Shown piece by piece: positions 26,035 to 33,712 of a stretch of DNA of 64,000 bases. Numbering within the stretch: position 1 is the first letter of the stretch; each line of letters starts with the position of its first letter. The notes beneath the pieces were generated by a model, which saw only the letters and a program-made list of their open reading frames with translations, did not search any database and was not told the DNA's origin. Both the position numbers and the translations under genes were made by a program. The DNA comes from Lachnospiraceae bacterium (GTDB taxonomy: Bacteria > Bacillota > Clostridia > Lachnospirales > Lachnospiraceae): contig JAFQBM010000040.1 of assembly GCA_017399685.1 (NCBI GenBank), forward strand, positions 124,001 through 188,000, in the 5' to 3' direction.

Positions 26035-26454
26035 TTATATATTGTTATCAGGCAAACTTATTGCCCATTTTAATAACGTTTTTGCATTGTCACATATTTC
26101 GTAAAAATCTCTATAAGATTTTCCTTTTGATGAATATAACGATTCTAGCGATAGACAATCACCAAGTTTTACTTTTTTAAATCGCTTTGGTGTATTAGGA
26201 ATGTCAATTCCTTCAGCGAATAAGATATAACATCGAGGACTGTGATTGCTGTAGTGACCAGAACAACAGTAATTAGTTATATAACCTTTATCATTTAATA
26301 GTTTGATAGTAGGAATTAATAACTCATCAACTTCAATAAGATATCCAGAACAAGACGACTTTGGACATAAGATATCTTCTAAGAAAGGGTTTAAATTAAG
26401 TTGTTCAGAATTGTAAATTTCTCCACATTCCAAACATAAGTATTTCTTACTCAT
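26035..26454 (-). CDS. Zinc-ribbon protein with NYCCSGHY motif
   Basis: 139 residues. An N-terminal CxxC (C7/C10) and a second pair (CPKSSC) form a ribbon, followed by GYITNYCCSGHY (about 57-68), a motif I know from small conserved phage and Firmicutes proteins of unknown function. AGGAGG precedes the ATG. Seven bases separate it from the CoiA-like gene. Confidence 0.65.
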   Translation of the reverse strand: MSKKYLCLECGEIYNSEQLNLNPFLEDILCPKSSCSGYLIEVDELLIPTIKLLNDKGYITNYCCSGHYSNHSPRCYILFAEGIDIPNTPKRFKKVKLGDCLSLESLYSSKGKSYRDFYEICDNAKTLLKWAISLPDNNI

Positions 26455-26573
26455 ACGAATTCCTCCTGCTTTCTGTATTCAATTTTTAATAAATGTGAGA
26501 TTTTTGATTTGTTTGTATATATTACTTCTATAAATCCATTGACCTTTGCGCCAACAAAACGTCAATAGAATTT

Positions 26574-26702
26574 CTATTCAATAGAAGATATGCGTTCTTC
26601 TAACTTATTAATGGTTTTCATAAGTATTTTCTCTTTTTGATAGTGGTTATATGAATGAAGACCCATCCAAACCACAATTAATGTAAAAATTACTGTTTCC
26701 AT
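26574..26702 (-). CDS. Small single-pass membrane protein (42 aa)
   Basis: ATG after AAGGGAAACT. METVIFTLIVVWMGL forms one membrane helix followed by a charged helix ending in LEERISSIE. It is divergent from, and similar in build to, the 51-residue membrane protein at 26786 (METVIF versus MAETVIII). Role unknown; size and topology suit a membrane-associated phage peptide. Confidence 0.5.
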   Translation of the reverse strand: METVIFTLIVVWMGLHSYNHYQKEKILMKTINKLEERISSIE

Positions 26703-26725
26703 AGTTTCCCTTTCTGTGATATAAT
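26696..26725 (+). promoter_or_regulatory. Promoter for the 51-residue membrane protein
   Basis: A perfect TATAAT (26720-26725) with a weak -35 (TTTCCA, 18-bp spacer). It overlaps the start of the divergent 42-residue ORF. Confidence 0.5.
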
Positions 26726-26785
26726 ATTCCCAATACTATTACTTGAACGAATAGCAGTACAAATTCATATAAAAGGAGGTCTTAC

Positions 26786-26941
26786 ATGGCTGAAACGGTT
26801 ATAATTATCGGACTTATAGTAATATTTGCTATCCGAGAATTAAAAGAGTTTGTTATGGTTTTAAATAATCATAACGACCAACCAAAATCTGTTAAACACG
26901 CCAATGTTTCAATAAATTTTCGCTCTGAACAATCAGAGTAA
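26786..26941 (+). CDS. Small membrane protein, rightward (51 aa)
   Basis: AAAGGAGG six bases ahead of the ATG. MAETVIIIGLIVIFAIREL makes one membrane helix, then a polar tail. It has its own promoter and a following terminator, so it is an independent unit against the operon. It could be a toxin-like, exclusion or regulatory peptide. Confidence 0.6.
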   Translation: MAETVIIIGLIVIFAIRELKEFVMVLNNHNDQPKSVKHANVSINFRSEQSE

Positions 26942-26975
26942 TATGAATTTGTTTTGTATGTTCTAATACTTCTCG

Positions 26976-27003
26976 GTCTGTCATCTGAAATATGATGACA
27001 GAC
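26976..27003. terminator. Bidirectional terminator hairpin
   Basis: GTCTGTCATC (26976-26985) pairs perfectly with GATGACAGAC (26994-27003), separating the rightward membrane peptide from a leftward gene whose stop it touches. ACATTTTAT follows on the right. Confidence 0.7.
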
Positions 27004-27239
27004 TACATTTTATAATCCTCCATTTTTTTCACATCATAACCAAGAAATTCGATTAAATCTCTTGTATAATCAACACATTCCCAATGAGCATATTCGCAAT
27101 CATCATTCTTAATATATTCTTCTCCATTTTGGATACCTTGATTGCAAATAGAGCAGTAGTGGTTGGTTCTTGATTCAGGTGCTAACGGGCAACGATTATC
27201 GTGTCTTCCACCGATTTGTCTGCAATATTCACAGCTCAT
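27003..27239 (-). CDS. Small zinc-finger protein (78 aa)
   Basis: Begins MSCEYCRQIGGRHDNRCPL, with a second set YCSICNQGIQNGEEY and CEYAHWEC. The paired CxxC...H/C sites suggest two bound zincs, like LIM or treble-clef folds, for nucleic-acid or protein contact. AAGGAG upstream. No family named. Confidence 0.6.
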   Translation of the reverse strand: MSCEYCRQIGGRHDNRCPLAPESRTNHYCSICNQGIQNGEEYIKNDDCEYAHWECVDYTRDLIEFLGYDVKKMEDYKM

Positions 27240-27288
27240 GATGATTTACGCTCCTTAGATATTTGTCCAGTTAAATCTTTTGCTTTTC

Positions 27289-27651
27289 CTATAAGACATC
27301 ACCTTCCAATCTTTCTTTCTCGCAAATATCATTACCAACATCAAAACACTTTAACTCATACTCGTACCTATCAATGTAATAATCAAAGAAACCATTATTG
27401 AGAAGTTTTGCAACCTTTTTTAATATTGCAGCATTAAGTCTTTTTTCATTTACTTTGAATACAAGATTTTCAGCTTTCTCAATTAGTTTCCATTCATCAA
27501 CAGTGTTTTCTTTTAAATGTAATTCAACATTATAATAATTTGTTTCTTTATCCTGTGAACTGATGGCAATTATTGTGTAGTCATTATGTAAATCAATAGT
27601 AATAATATTATCTAACCCTTTATATTTTTCGTATATTAGTTTGTTTTCCAT
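27289..27651 (-). CDS. Hypothetical phage protein (120 aa)
   Basis: Charged mixed alpha/beta protein opening MENKLIYEKYKGLDNII and ending ICEKERLEGDVL. AGGA before the ATG. It is part of a run of leftward genes. No family recognised. Confidence 0.55.
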   Translation of the reverse strand: MENKLIYEKYKGLDNIITIDLHNDYTIIAISSQDKETNYYNVELHLKENTVDEWKLIEKAENLVFKVNEKRLNAAILKKVAKLLNNGFFDYYIDRYEYELKCFDVGNDICEKERLEGDVL

Positions 27652-27660
27652 TTTTTATTC

Positions 27661-28041
27661 CTACCTTTCCAACCAAACTTCCCAATATCCATCACAATAT
27701 TTTGTCTTTAGATTATTCATATGAAATTTAAGTAAATCAACAATCTGATAACCGTAATAACAAAAATCATGTTTGCCAGCACGGATATTTTTTAATACAT
27801 CATTGACATATGAATAATACGACTGCCAATTTGTAGTGCCGTCATATTCATTATTTTCATATTCTTTACCTGATTCTCTTGAAAATTTACCACCCATACG
27901 AGTAACTGATTTGTTATATGGCGTAATATAAAGTTTCATTGCTAAAAATTGATGTTGCCATTCCTTATCTGTGAGCGTAGGAGATGGTTTGCCATTATTA
28001 AATCTTGATGGTTTTATTTCTTTTAATGTTTCTAAGTTCAT
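27661..28041 (-). CDS. Hypothetical phage protein (126 aa)
   Basis: Contains GKPSPTLTDKEWQHQF (about 17-32), closely paralleling KPSPTPTRKEFHKY in the next upstream gene. Rich in Tyr, Trp and Asn. The paired genes probably share a domain or a partner. Function unknown. Confidence 0.55.
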   Translation of the reverse strand: MNLETLKEIKPSRFNNGKPSPTLTDKEWQHQFLAMKLYITPYNKSVTRMGGKFSRESGKEYENNEYDGTTNWQSYYSYVNDVLKNIRAGKHDFCYYGYQIVDLLKFHMNNLKTKYCDGYWEVWLER

Positions 28042-28045
28042 AGTT

Positions 28046-28312
28046 TTATCCTTTCATTTTTCTATAATTTGAATATGTATATGTATTATTTCTCTTTTTC
28101 TCGTTTGAATAAGTCCAATTTAACGCATGCGCAACTCGACTTACCTGATATCCTGACGGGTGATTCGTGCAAAAATCGCCTTCTGATAGTTCATTTGATG
28201 CATATTTGTGAAATTCCTTACGAGTTGGAGTTGGCGAAGGTTTTGTTCTTTTTATTTCGATTGATGAGTTACTTGATTTGTTTGTTGTGTTATTTTTTGT
28301 TGTTTCTTTCAT
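28046..28312 (-). CDS. Hypothetical basic protein (88 aa)
   Basis: A Ser/Asn/Lys-rich low-complexity N-terminus precedes KPSPTPTRKEFHKYAS, the motif shared with its downstream neighbour. AAGGAG is 13 bases away, so initiation is weak or coupled to a possible 23-codon upstream ORF. Function unknown. Confidence 0.5.
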   Translation of the reverse strand: MKETTKNNTTNKSSNSSIEIKRTKPSPTPTRKEFHKYASNELSEGDFCTNHPSGYQVSRVAHALNWTYSNEKKRNNTYTYSNYRKMKG

Positions 28313-28361
28313 GTGTTAATAAATTCTCCTTTTTTGTTGTTAAAATAAATTTTGTTGTCAT
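28290..28361 (-). CDS. Possible 23-codon leader ORF
   Basis: AAGGAG six to nine bases before an ATG opens MTTKFILTTKKENLLTH and continues basic to a stop at 28290, overlapping the start of the 88-residue gene. It may be a leader peptide enabling coupled translation. The ORF is too short to be sure. Confidence 0.3.
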   Translation of the reverse strand: MTTKFILTTKKENLLTHERNNKK

Positions 28362-28445
28362 GGTCATTCGCTCCTTGTGGGTAATTAATTTGACTGGTTT
28401 TTGGTTACAATAATTACTTCTACTTTTTAAGCGGTGAGAGAGGAC

Positions 28446-29330
28446 TTATTTTAAGTCCTTCTCAACCCACTCCTTTAGCAAATTCCTCATTCTTTTACTA
28501 GGAATGTATATCCAAATTTCTTCACCTTTTGATAAGGCAGATTTGAACATAAATTGTAAAAGTTCTGTTAAAGCATATTGGTTTTCTGTAACTTCAAAAT
28601 TGTTTTGCATCGTAGCAGGATAGAAGTTATTGGCTAAATAAGCAAGGTATGTTCTATCTGAATAATCTTTTTTAGTATCATCGCTCAAATATACGAAAGC
28701 CCTACCAAAGCCCTTACCTTTAATTTCTTCTCTAAATTCTTCATAAGTTGTCCATAAATTATTATGGGTAGAGTTTGAATTTCCTCTTGGTGTAAGATTG
28801 CGAAAAAAATTCATAACACCTCTTCTAAGTTGGTCTACTAATCCATCATATCTATGGTCATTGAACCATTTTTGCGTAATAGCATATTTATCTCTGCCAA
28901 TCTCGTTTAATTTTTCGTGGTCAATAATATGTATAAGTGCCTTATAATCATAATTAGGAACTTCAACAACATATTTGTTGTATCTTTCTAATGTTCCAAT
29001 ATCTTTGTTCTCTGGTTGATACTGATATTTATATCTTCTCCATTTATCATCTAAACCAACGTCTTTCATTTGACCACCAAGATAAACATCAGATATATTG
29101 GTGCTTAATTCGTTGTAATATAAATTGATATAATAAACTTCTTTCCACGCCATTTCTGCTTCTGAATCGCACTCAATGTATTCAATTTTAGAAACTTCAT
29201 CATTTAGATGGTCATGCTGTAAAAATCTCTTATATAAATCAACAGTTCTACCGACATAAGTGATAACATTATCTTTGTTTAAAAATCTGTATACATAATA
29301 TTTTCTTTCTTTAGTTTGTAAACTATCCAA
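28446..29330 (-). CDS. GIY-YIG endonuclease-domain protein
   Basis: 294 residues with TTG start after AGGAG. Residues 10-75 form the GIY-YIG core: YYVYRFL, then TYVGRTVDLYKRFLQH with the catalytic Arg, and EMAWKEVYYI bearing the acidic helix. The remaining 220 residues are helical, possibly recognising DNA. GIY-YIG enzymes nick or cut DNA. Located between the initiator-like gene and small unknown genes, it could be a homing or processing nuclease. Confidence 0.75.
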   Translation of the reverse strand: MDSLQTKERKYYVYRFLNKDNVITYVGRTVDLYKRFLQHDHLNDEVSKIEYIECDSEAEMAWKEVYYINLYYNELSTNISDVYLGGQMKDVGLDDKWRRYKYQYQPENKDIGTLERYNKYVVEVPNYDYKALIHIIDHEKLNEIGRDKYAITQKWFNDHRYDGLVDQLRRGVMNFFRNLTPRGNSNSTHNNLWTTYEEFREEIKGKGFGRAFVYLSDDTKKDYSDRTYLAYLANNFYPATMQNNFEVTENQYALTELLQFMFKSALSKGEEIWIYIPSKRMRNLLKEWVEKDLK

Positions 29331-29347
29331 TAAGTATATTCTCCTTT

Positions 29348-30154
29348 CTATTTTTGATTATTACCTTTTACAAATGGGTAAAATTTGTCAGTCCCATAAA
29401 GTTGAACAATTTTCTCTAATGCCCATTTAATTTCCTGTTCATATCTTTCATTATTCAGAACGTAGATATTTGGTACATTTTTCGGTGGCTTAGATTTATC
29501 TGGTTGCACACTACCTACTTCTCTTTTTATAAGAAGAGCATCATGTTCATCAGTTGAATTAGTTAAAAAATTTATACATTGATTAATAGTATCTTTTGAC
29601 ATAGACAATTCTTCTGACATTTTCTCAATGCTTTTAAAGAAAGCTTCTGGATATTCTTTTGCATTGGATTTTTCAGAACCGTCTTCATTTCGCTTACGAC
29701 AACCGATATATGAATTAATGTAGAGAAAAGCTACAAGTATGTTTTCTCTATTTAAAGAGCTATCTGCCATCATAATATTGTCAAACTGAGAAGATGTTAG
29801 TTTTGCAAACTTTTTAGAATCATCAAAAACGTCTTTGTTGATTTTAATTTCAATACCAGTATCATAAGAGAGCGAGTCTAAGTCTTGTTTAATTTCAATC
29901 ATTTTGTTATTAACCATATATTCCAATACATCTAATATTTCTTTAAATGCCTTTGGCTTTCTGCTAGTTGTCTTGTAGCCATAAAACTCAAGTACTTTTC
30001 TAATGGTTATCCAACTATAGTCCTCATATGACCTATACTTATCAATAAGGATATAAGTAATATAAAATTTTCTACTAACTCCATATTTAGTTTTGATATT
30101 CCCTTGAATGTATTTGTTTGGGAATCTTGTAAAATACTCTTGTTGTTTCTTAAT
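29348..30154 (-). CDS. Replication-initiator-like winged-helix protein, ATT start
   Basis: The full frame is 268 residues: KKQQEYFTRFPNKYI, GVSRKFYITYILIDKYRS, YSWITIRKVLEFYGY and KAFKEILDVLEYM give the helical winged-helix pattern of phage/plasmid replication initiators (DnaD/RepA type). A second helical segment resembles a helix-turn-helix (LSMSKDTINQCINFL, about 180). AAAGGAGG is followed by ATT ATT ATT, with a TAA just upstream, and no ATG/GTG/TTG for over 70 codons. ATT at 30154 or 30157 is therefore the likely start. Close to the hub, it may open the origin. Confidence 0.65.
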   Translation of the reverse strand: MKKQQEYFTRFPNKYIQGNIKTKYGVSRKFYITYILIDKYRSYEDYSWITIRKVLEFYGYKTTSRKPKAFKEILDVLEYMVNNKMIEIKQDLDSLSYDTGIEIKINKDVFDDSKKFAKLTSSQFDNIMMADSSLNRENILVAFLYINSYIGCRKRNEDGSEKSNAKEYPEAFFKSIEKMSEELSMSKDTINQCINFLTNSTDEHDALLIKREVGSVQPDKSKPPKNVPNIYVLNNERYEQEIKWALEKIVQLYGTDKFYPFVKGNNQK

Positions 30155-30191
30155 AATAATTTCCTCCTTTTATTAGTTTTGTTGTTGCGAG

Positions 30192-30267
30192 AGTTCAGCA
30201 AACGCTCTTTTTAAAGCCTCAAATTTTTACAATACAAAATTTTGACGCTTTTTTTAGAGCCTGAACT
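30192..30267 (-). promoter_or_regulatory. Long imperfect leader hairpin before the initiator-like gene
   Basis: AGTTCAG/CTGAACT (30192-30198, 30261-30267) encloses GCTCT/AGAGC and AAAGC/GCTTT, then a TTTT/AAAA tip. This 76-nt fold lies about 30 bases before the AGGAGG of the ATT-start gene, so it may control its translation. Confidence 0.5.
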
Positions 30268-30309
30268 GAACAGAATAAAGAAAGACACCTTATTTAATAA
30301 AGACAGATA

Positions 30310-30341
30310 AATAATATTTATATTTACATATAAATATTATT
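30310..30341. other. Perfect 14-bp AT-only hairpin
   Basis: AATAATATTTATAT (30310-30323) pairs exactly with 30328-30341 around a 4-base loop. Probably a terminator or DNA-unwinding feature. The surrounding 30342-30592 shows no gene. Confidence 0.45.
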
Positions 30342-30592
30342 TTCAACTCGCTTTGGCTCGTTGTGATTGCTGGTGTTTTATTGTGGTTGTTTTCTCCTCT
30401 AATAATTAATTCTCCTTTTGATTGTTATTTATTTTCGTTTTGCAAGCGATTGGTGTAATGCCGTTAGGCAAAAGTCAAGCATCTTCTAATATTTACTTCT
30501 CCATTTGTATTTGAGTTCTCATAGGTAATAATTCTCTTTTTACCGATTTATCCTCTAATAACTAATTCCTTTTTTCTTTAAATATTTCTAAG

Positions 30593-30766
30593 TTAAATGT
30601 TTTCATTTTCATAGCCAGTAATGATATCTTCTATAACTTGTTTCTGTAATTCATCTTTATTCATAAAACATTCTTTATTTTCAGTATCTTCCCATAGTTC
30701 ATTTACTAGACTAGATATTGATTCTCTAATTTGTGTTAGTTTTAAGATATATTGCTTTTCATCCAT
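30593..30766 (-). CDS. Small helical protein (57 aa)
   Basis: MDEKQYILKLTQIRESISSL and on to GYENENI; AGGAG is nine bases before the ATG. Charged amphipathic helix throughout, as in small regulators or partner peptides. Unrecognised. Confidence 0.55.
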   Translation of the reverse strand: MDEKQYILKLTQIRESISSLVNELWEDTENKECFMNKDELQKQVIEDIITGYENENI

Positions 30767-30913
30767 TTATTTGTTTCTCCTTTTTTGAAATTGATATCTA
30801 CATAATTTCTTTTCTATTTTTGTTGTGAGTTTTATTTTTACAGGCAGTAGTAATATAGGTAGTGTTGTTTTTCTGGATGTAAAATATAACCCCTATGGTG
30901 TACAAATTAGTTA

Positions 30914-30957
30914 TTATACCCTTATAAAAGTTTCATAAAGGGTATAATGGGTATAAC
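30914..30957. repeat. TTATACCCTT / AAGGGTATAA inverted repeat plus a third copy
   Basis: TTATACCCTT (30914-30923) is complementary to AAGGGTATAA (30938-30947); a third GGGTATAA follows at 30949. Related GGGTAT(A/G)A words lie near 31250 and 31390. It could be an operator or iteron set. Otherwise 30958-31397 shows no gene. Confidence 0.45.
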
Positions 30958-31397
30958 TTGTTATGAGTAACATATTGGTTTTTGATGATTAATTATTTAT
31001 TCTCCTTTGCATATGACAAGTAGTGTTGTTGTGTTATGTTTAATAAAATTGACAGTATAAGGGTTATTGTTTAGTGTATTTAACATTAACTTTTAACTTT
31101 GTGATTTTGCTAGTAAAGTTAAGACAATTATTTATGATAACATTATTGCAGCTAAGATATACTTCTCTATTAGAAGAGATTATTTTTCCTTAATAAATAA
31201 GTAAATTTTCAAGAGAGTGGTCTATATACGTAAGAAAATTTAAGAAAATGGGTATGATTTTCATGTTTTTGTTTCTAAGCTAGGAATTTATCATTGAAGA
31301 TACAAAAGTTGATTTTAGGGTCGATTTTTTGCTCATAGCTTCTTAAATCGCAGATAAAGAATTGTGGTGTGGTAGTGGGATGAGAAATGGGTATAAA

Positions 31398-31425
31398 ATA
31401 AGACAGATATTTCTACCTGTCTTAT
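31398..31425 (-). terminator. Terminator of the DUF3825 gene
   Basis: ATAAGACAG (31398-31406) pairs with CTGTCTTAT (31417-31425). Leftward, the hairpin is followed by TTTTATA, 20 bp past the gene's stop. Confidence 0.7.
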
Positions 31426-31446
31426 AAATTATTTGTGAATATGTAA

Positions 31447-32406
31447 TTATTGTGACAACCAATTACTTTCTGGTTTAGCTATAAGTCTTGCATTATTATA
31501 TGCCATATCAAGCGTTAAACATGTGTGTCCTTGATAACAAGTTTCTTTCTTTGTAACAGCAATAGCGACATCTGGTTTATCATCTGACATTAAACATAAC
31601 GGCAACAATAACTGTATCTTTCCATCATAATATTGAGGTATTGCCAACTTATAATTTGAAGATACTCGTTTCTTCATTGTGTCTATTGCACCATTAAGAA
31701 TATTAACCATATTATTACTATTTAAAAATTCTTTTGGTAATCTATTTTTATTTCGTTCATCATCAAGAATATGTTTATAATAAACGTCAATAGGATAGTG
31801 CCAATCAAATAATAATAATTCTGGTTTCTCAAAATAGTTAGCTCTTTCAGGTCTGTCTGATATTCCAAGACTACTTAATTCATAAGCTGTGAGAAATGAT
31901 ATGTCAGTTCCTTTTTGGTAAGCATATATTGGTTCATAATATTTAGTAAATAATCCTGTGTTAAATAAAGCATAGCTTTGTCCAATGATTACTTTCTTCT
32001 CAGAAGTAAGTTTGTCATAAGTTTTTACAATATAATTTGTAAGGATTCCATTGTTAGGATATGTAGGATTAGACCAATTTTCTGTTGATGCAATTCGCAT
32101 TAATTGTTCTGTGTAATTATTCCAATTTACTTTAAAATATGCCATATGTTCAAATCCTTTCGTGTTAAGTAATATAGGATTAAGTATATCATATTTTTTA
32201 GATTCATGAAAGATATCACTTGGAAATCTGTATAACTCTATAGGATAATATTCATATTCTGATAACCATTGTGGCGTGCAATATCCTGAAAGTTTATTCT
32301 TTGCAATGTTATAGGCTTCTTGTGATGTATTGGCATAAACCACATAAATGTAGTTATATGGTTTATATACATAAGGTGCTGTTGTTGGTATTAAATAAGT
32401 ATTCAT
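31447..32406 (-). CDS. DUF3825 family protein
   Basis: 319 residues from the ATG of MNTYLIPTT, ten bases after AAGGAG. Residues 90-319 show the DUF3825 pattern: ALFNTGLFTKYYEPIYA, RPERANYFEKPELLLFDW, YKHILDDERNKNRLP, AKKRV-type SSNYKLAIPQYYDGKIQLLLPL, and the end LTLDMAYNNARLIAKPESNWL. The family is found in phages and as an add-on to ATPases, possibly RNA- or nucleotide-binding; its action is not settled. The N-terminal 85 residues are specific to this protein. First gene of the leftward arm beside the hub. Confidence 0.8.
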   Translation of the reverse strand: MNTYLIPTTAPYVYKPYNYIYVVYANTSQEAYNIAKNKLSGYCTPQWLSEYEYYPIELYRFPSDIFHESKKYDILNPILLNTKGFEHMAYFKVNWNNYTEQLMRIASTENWSNPTYPNNGILTNYIVKTYDKLTSEKKVIIGQSYALFNTGLFTKYYEPIYAYQKGTDISFLTAYELSSLGISDRPERANYFEKPELLLFDWHYPIDVYYKHILDDERNKNRLPKEFLNSNNMVNILNGAIDTMKKRVSSNYKLAIPQYYDGKIQLLLPLCLMSDDKPDVAIAVTKKETCYQGHTCLTLDMAYNNARLIAKPESNWLSQ

Positions 32407-32569
32407 AATTTCAAATCTCCTTATTGTAAATAATTTTGTTGCTAATAGGTTTCTAATATTTATTTCTCTGTTTAATTGGGAGACTTGTTGTAAATGTTGA
32501 TGATGTGGTTTGTCACGATAATTAGTCAATTTATAAGATATTTTAAAAACGATACAATCATAAATATAG

Positions 32570-33200
32570 TTAATATATTAGCTAAAATGAGGTTATTTTG
32601 GGTGCTTTTGGATAATATATTAGCTGTTTAAATTGTAGATATTGAATGTGTAGTTATGAGTGTGATTTGAGTGAATATACACTTTAAGATAGTTTATGTG
32701 AGTAATTAAATTGGTTAAATTAAACTGTTTTTGTGATATATGAGTACCAGATTTGTATCTAAATGATATGGATTTGGTATTTTTATTTAAGTTGGTGCTC
32801 AGGGTGAGTTTGGTAAGAGGGTATTAGAGGAGATTTGAGTGTGTTTTATATGTATTAAAATATGGAAAAATGATTGGTTTGTAAAGGGTTTTATGGATTT
32901 AGATAATGGCATTTTGGTTAAAAATAGGGTATTTAATTTTGGTGATTTGGTTAGTTTTGTGTGATTTCGAGAAAAGATTAATTTTACTAAGGGTTGAGGA
33001 TTGGAATGGGTAATTTTTGGTTTGGTTTTTTGGTAGGGGAGGGGTAAAAATGATTGATTTTTCAAGGATTTTTCGATATGAGGTACGATAACGGATTTTG
33101 AGAGGTGAAATGGCTGAAATGGTTGATTTTAGTGGTATTTTAGTGGATTGAAATTTTTGAGTTAGTGTGTAGATGAATCAGCTTATACCGTTCGAAAAAA
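32570..33200. other. C-poor noncoding stretch at the orientation switch (origin candidate)
   Basis: The top strand is T- and G-rich with very few C over about 600 bp, containing runs like GGTAGGGGAGGGG (near 33040) and near-direct repeats (GAAATGGTTG, TTTTAGTGG). It lies where leftward and rightward arms diverge. Strand asymmetry with no gene suggests a replication origin or a transcribed untranslated zone. The 160 bp before it (32407-32570) shows nothing. Confidence 0.5.
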
Positions 33201-33203
33201 ATA

Positions 33204-33217
33204 CGAACATTTGTTCA
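33204..33217. promoter_or_regulatory. LexA/DinR box-like site
   Basis: CGAACATTTGTTCA differs at two positions from the Gram-positive SOS box (CGAAC-N4-GTTCG with RNRY centre). It is in the hub near divergent transcription, so it could link phage induction to DNA damage. Confidence 0.4.
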
Positions 33218-33360
33218 GTTTTTATAACCCCCGCTCGAAAAAGTCTAGGTAATTCAACATTTTACCTAAGGATAGGAGGTAGTTTTGAATACTATGTGAT
33301 GTGGTTTCTGATGTGATTTATTGTAGTAAAATATATCGTAAAAAATTTTAAAAAATGTTG

Positions 33361-33389
33361 TTGACAATCACAAATTAATGTGATAACAT
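33361..33389 (+). promoter_or_regulatory. Promoter with palindromic operator, copy 1
   Basis: TTGACA (33361-33366), a 17-bp spacer and TAACAT (33384-33389). The spacer is ATCACA-N6-TGTGAT (33367-33384), so a repressor bound here would block polymerase. Confidence 0.75.
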
Positions 33390-33460
33390 ATAACCATAGC
33401 AACCGAATAACAACAAAAAACACAACTCAATAAAAAGTTTAAAAAACTTTCAAAAAAATG

Positions 33461-33489
33461 TTGACAATCACAATCGGTTGTGATAATAT
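33461..33489 (+). promoter_or_regulatory. Promoter with palindromic operator, copy 2
   Basis: TTGACA (33461-33466), a 17-bp spacer and TAATAT (33484-33489), with spacer ATCACAATCGGTTGTGAT (33467-33484). Same operator type as copy 1, 100 bp away. It serves the small CTG-start gene and the RNA region beyond. Confidence 0.8.
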
Positions 33490-33541
33490 TAATTCAAGCC
33501 AAACAAATGGCTTGAAAATTTAATAGAAAGAAGGTGATACA

Positions 33542-33712
33542 CTGGACGAACAACAATTACATAATATTCGAAAAGCAATAAGCTTTATTATTGCACAAAT
33601 TGATGGGATTATTAGGTATGTACGGAACAACTCTAATGATTATATTTTAATTGACGAGTTGGAAAAAGTAAAAGAGTATCTACTGGACGTTTTAGACAAC
33701 GACCTTATATAG
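33542..33712 (+). CDS. Small acidic protein with CTG start (56 aa)
   Basis: AAGGTG is followed five bases later by CTG, then DEQQLHNIRKAISFIIAQI and ELEKVKEYLLDVLDNDLI to a TAG. An in-frame TAG lies 15 bases upstream and no ATG/GTG/TTG precedes the conserved-looking helix, so CTG is the only sensible start. Helical and acidic; similar small proteins often accompany phage repressors. First gene after operator-controlled promoter 2. Confidence 0.55.
   Translation: MDEQQLHNIRKAISFIIAQIDGIIRYVRNNSNDYILIDELEKVKEYLLDVLDNDLI

Noticed and set aside
32799-33065. An 88-codon leftward ORF rich in Pro, Thr, Asn, Lys and Leu
   Set aside because: It lies in the C-poor tract, has no ribosome site and its composition just mirrors the strand skew, so it is probably chance.
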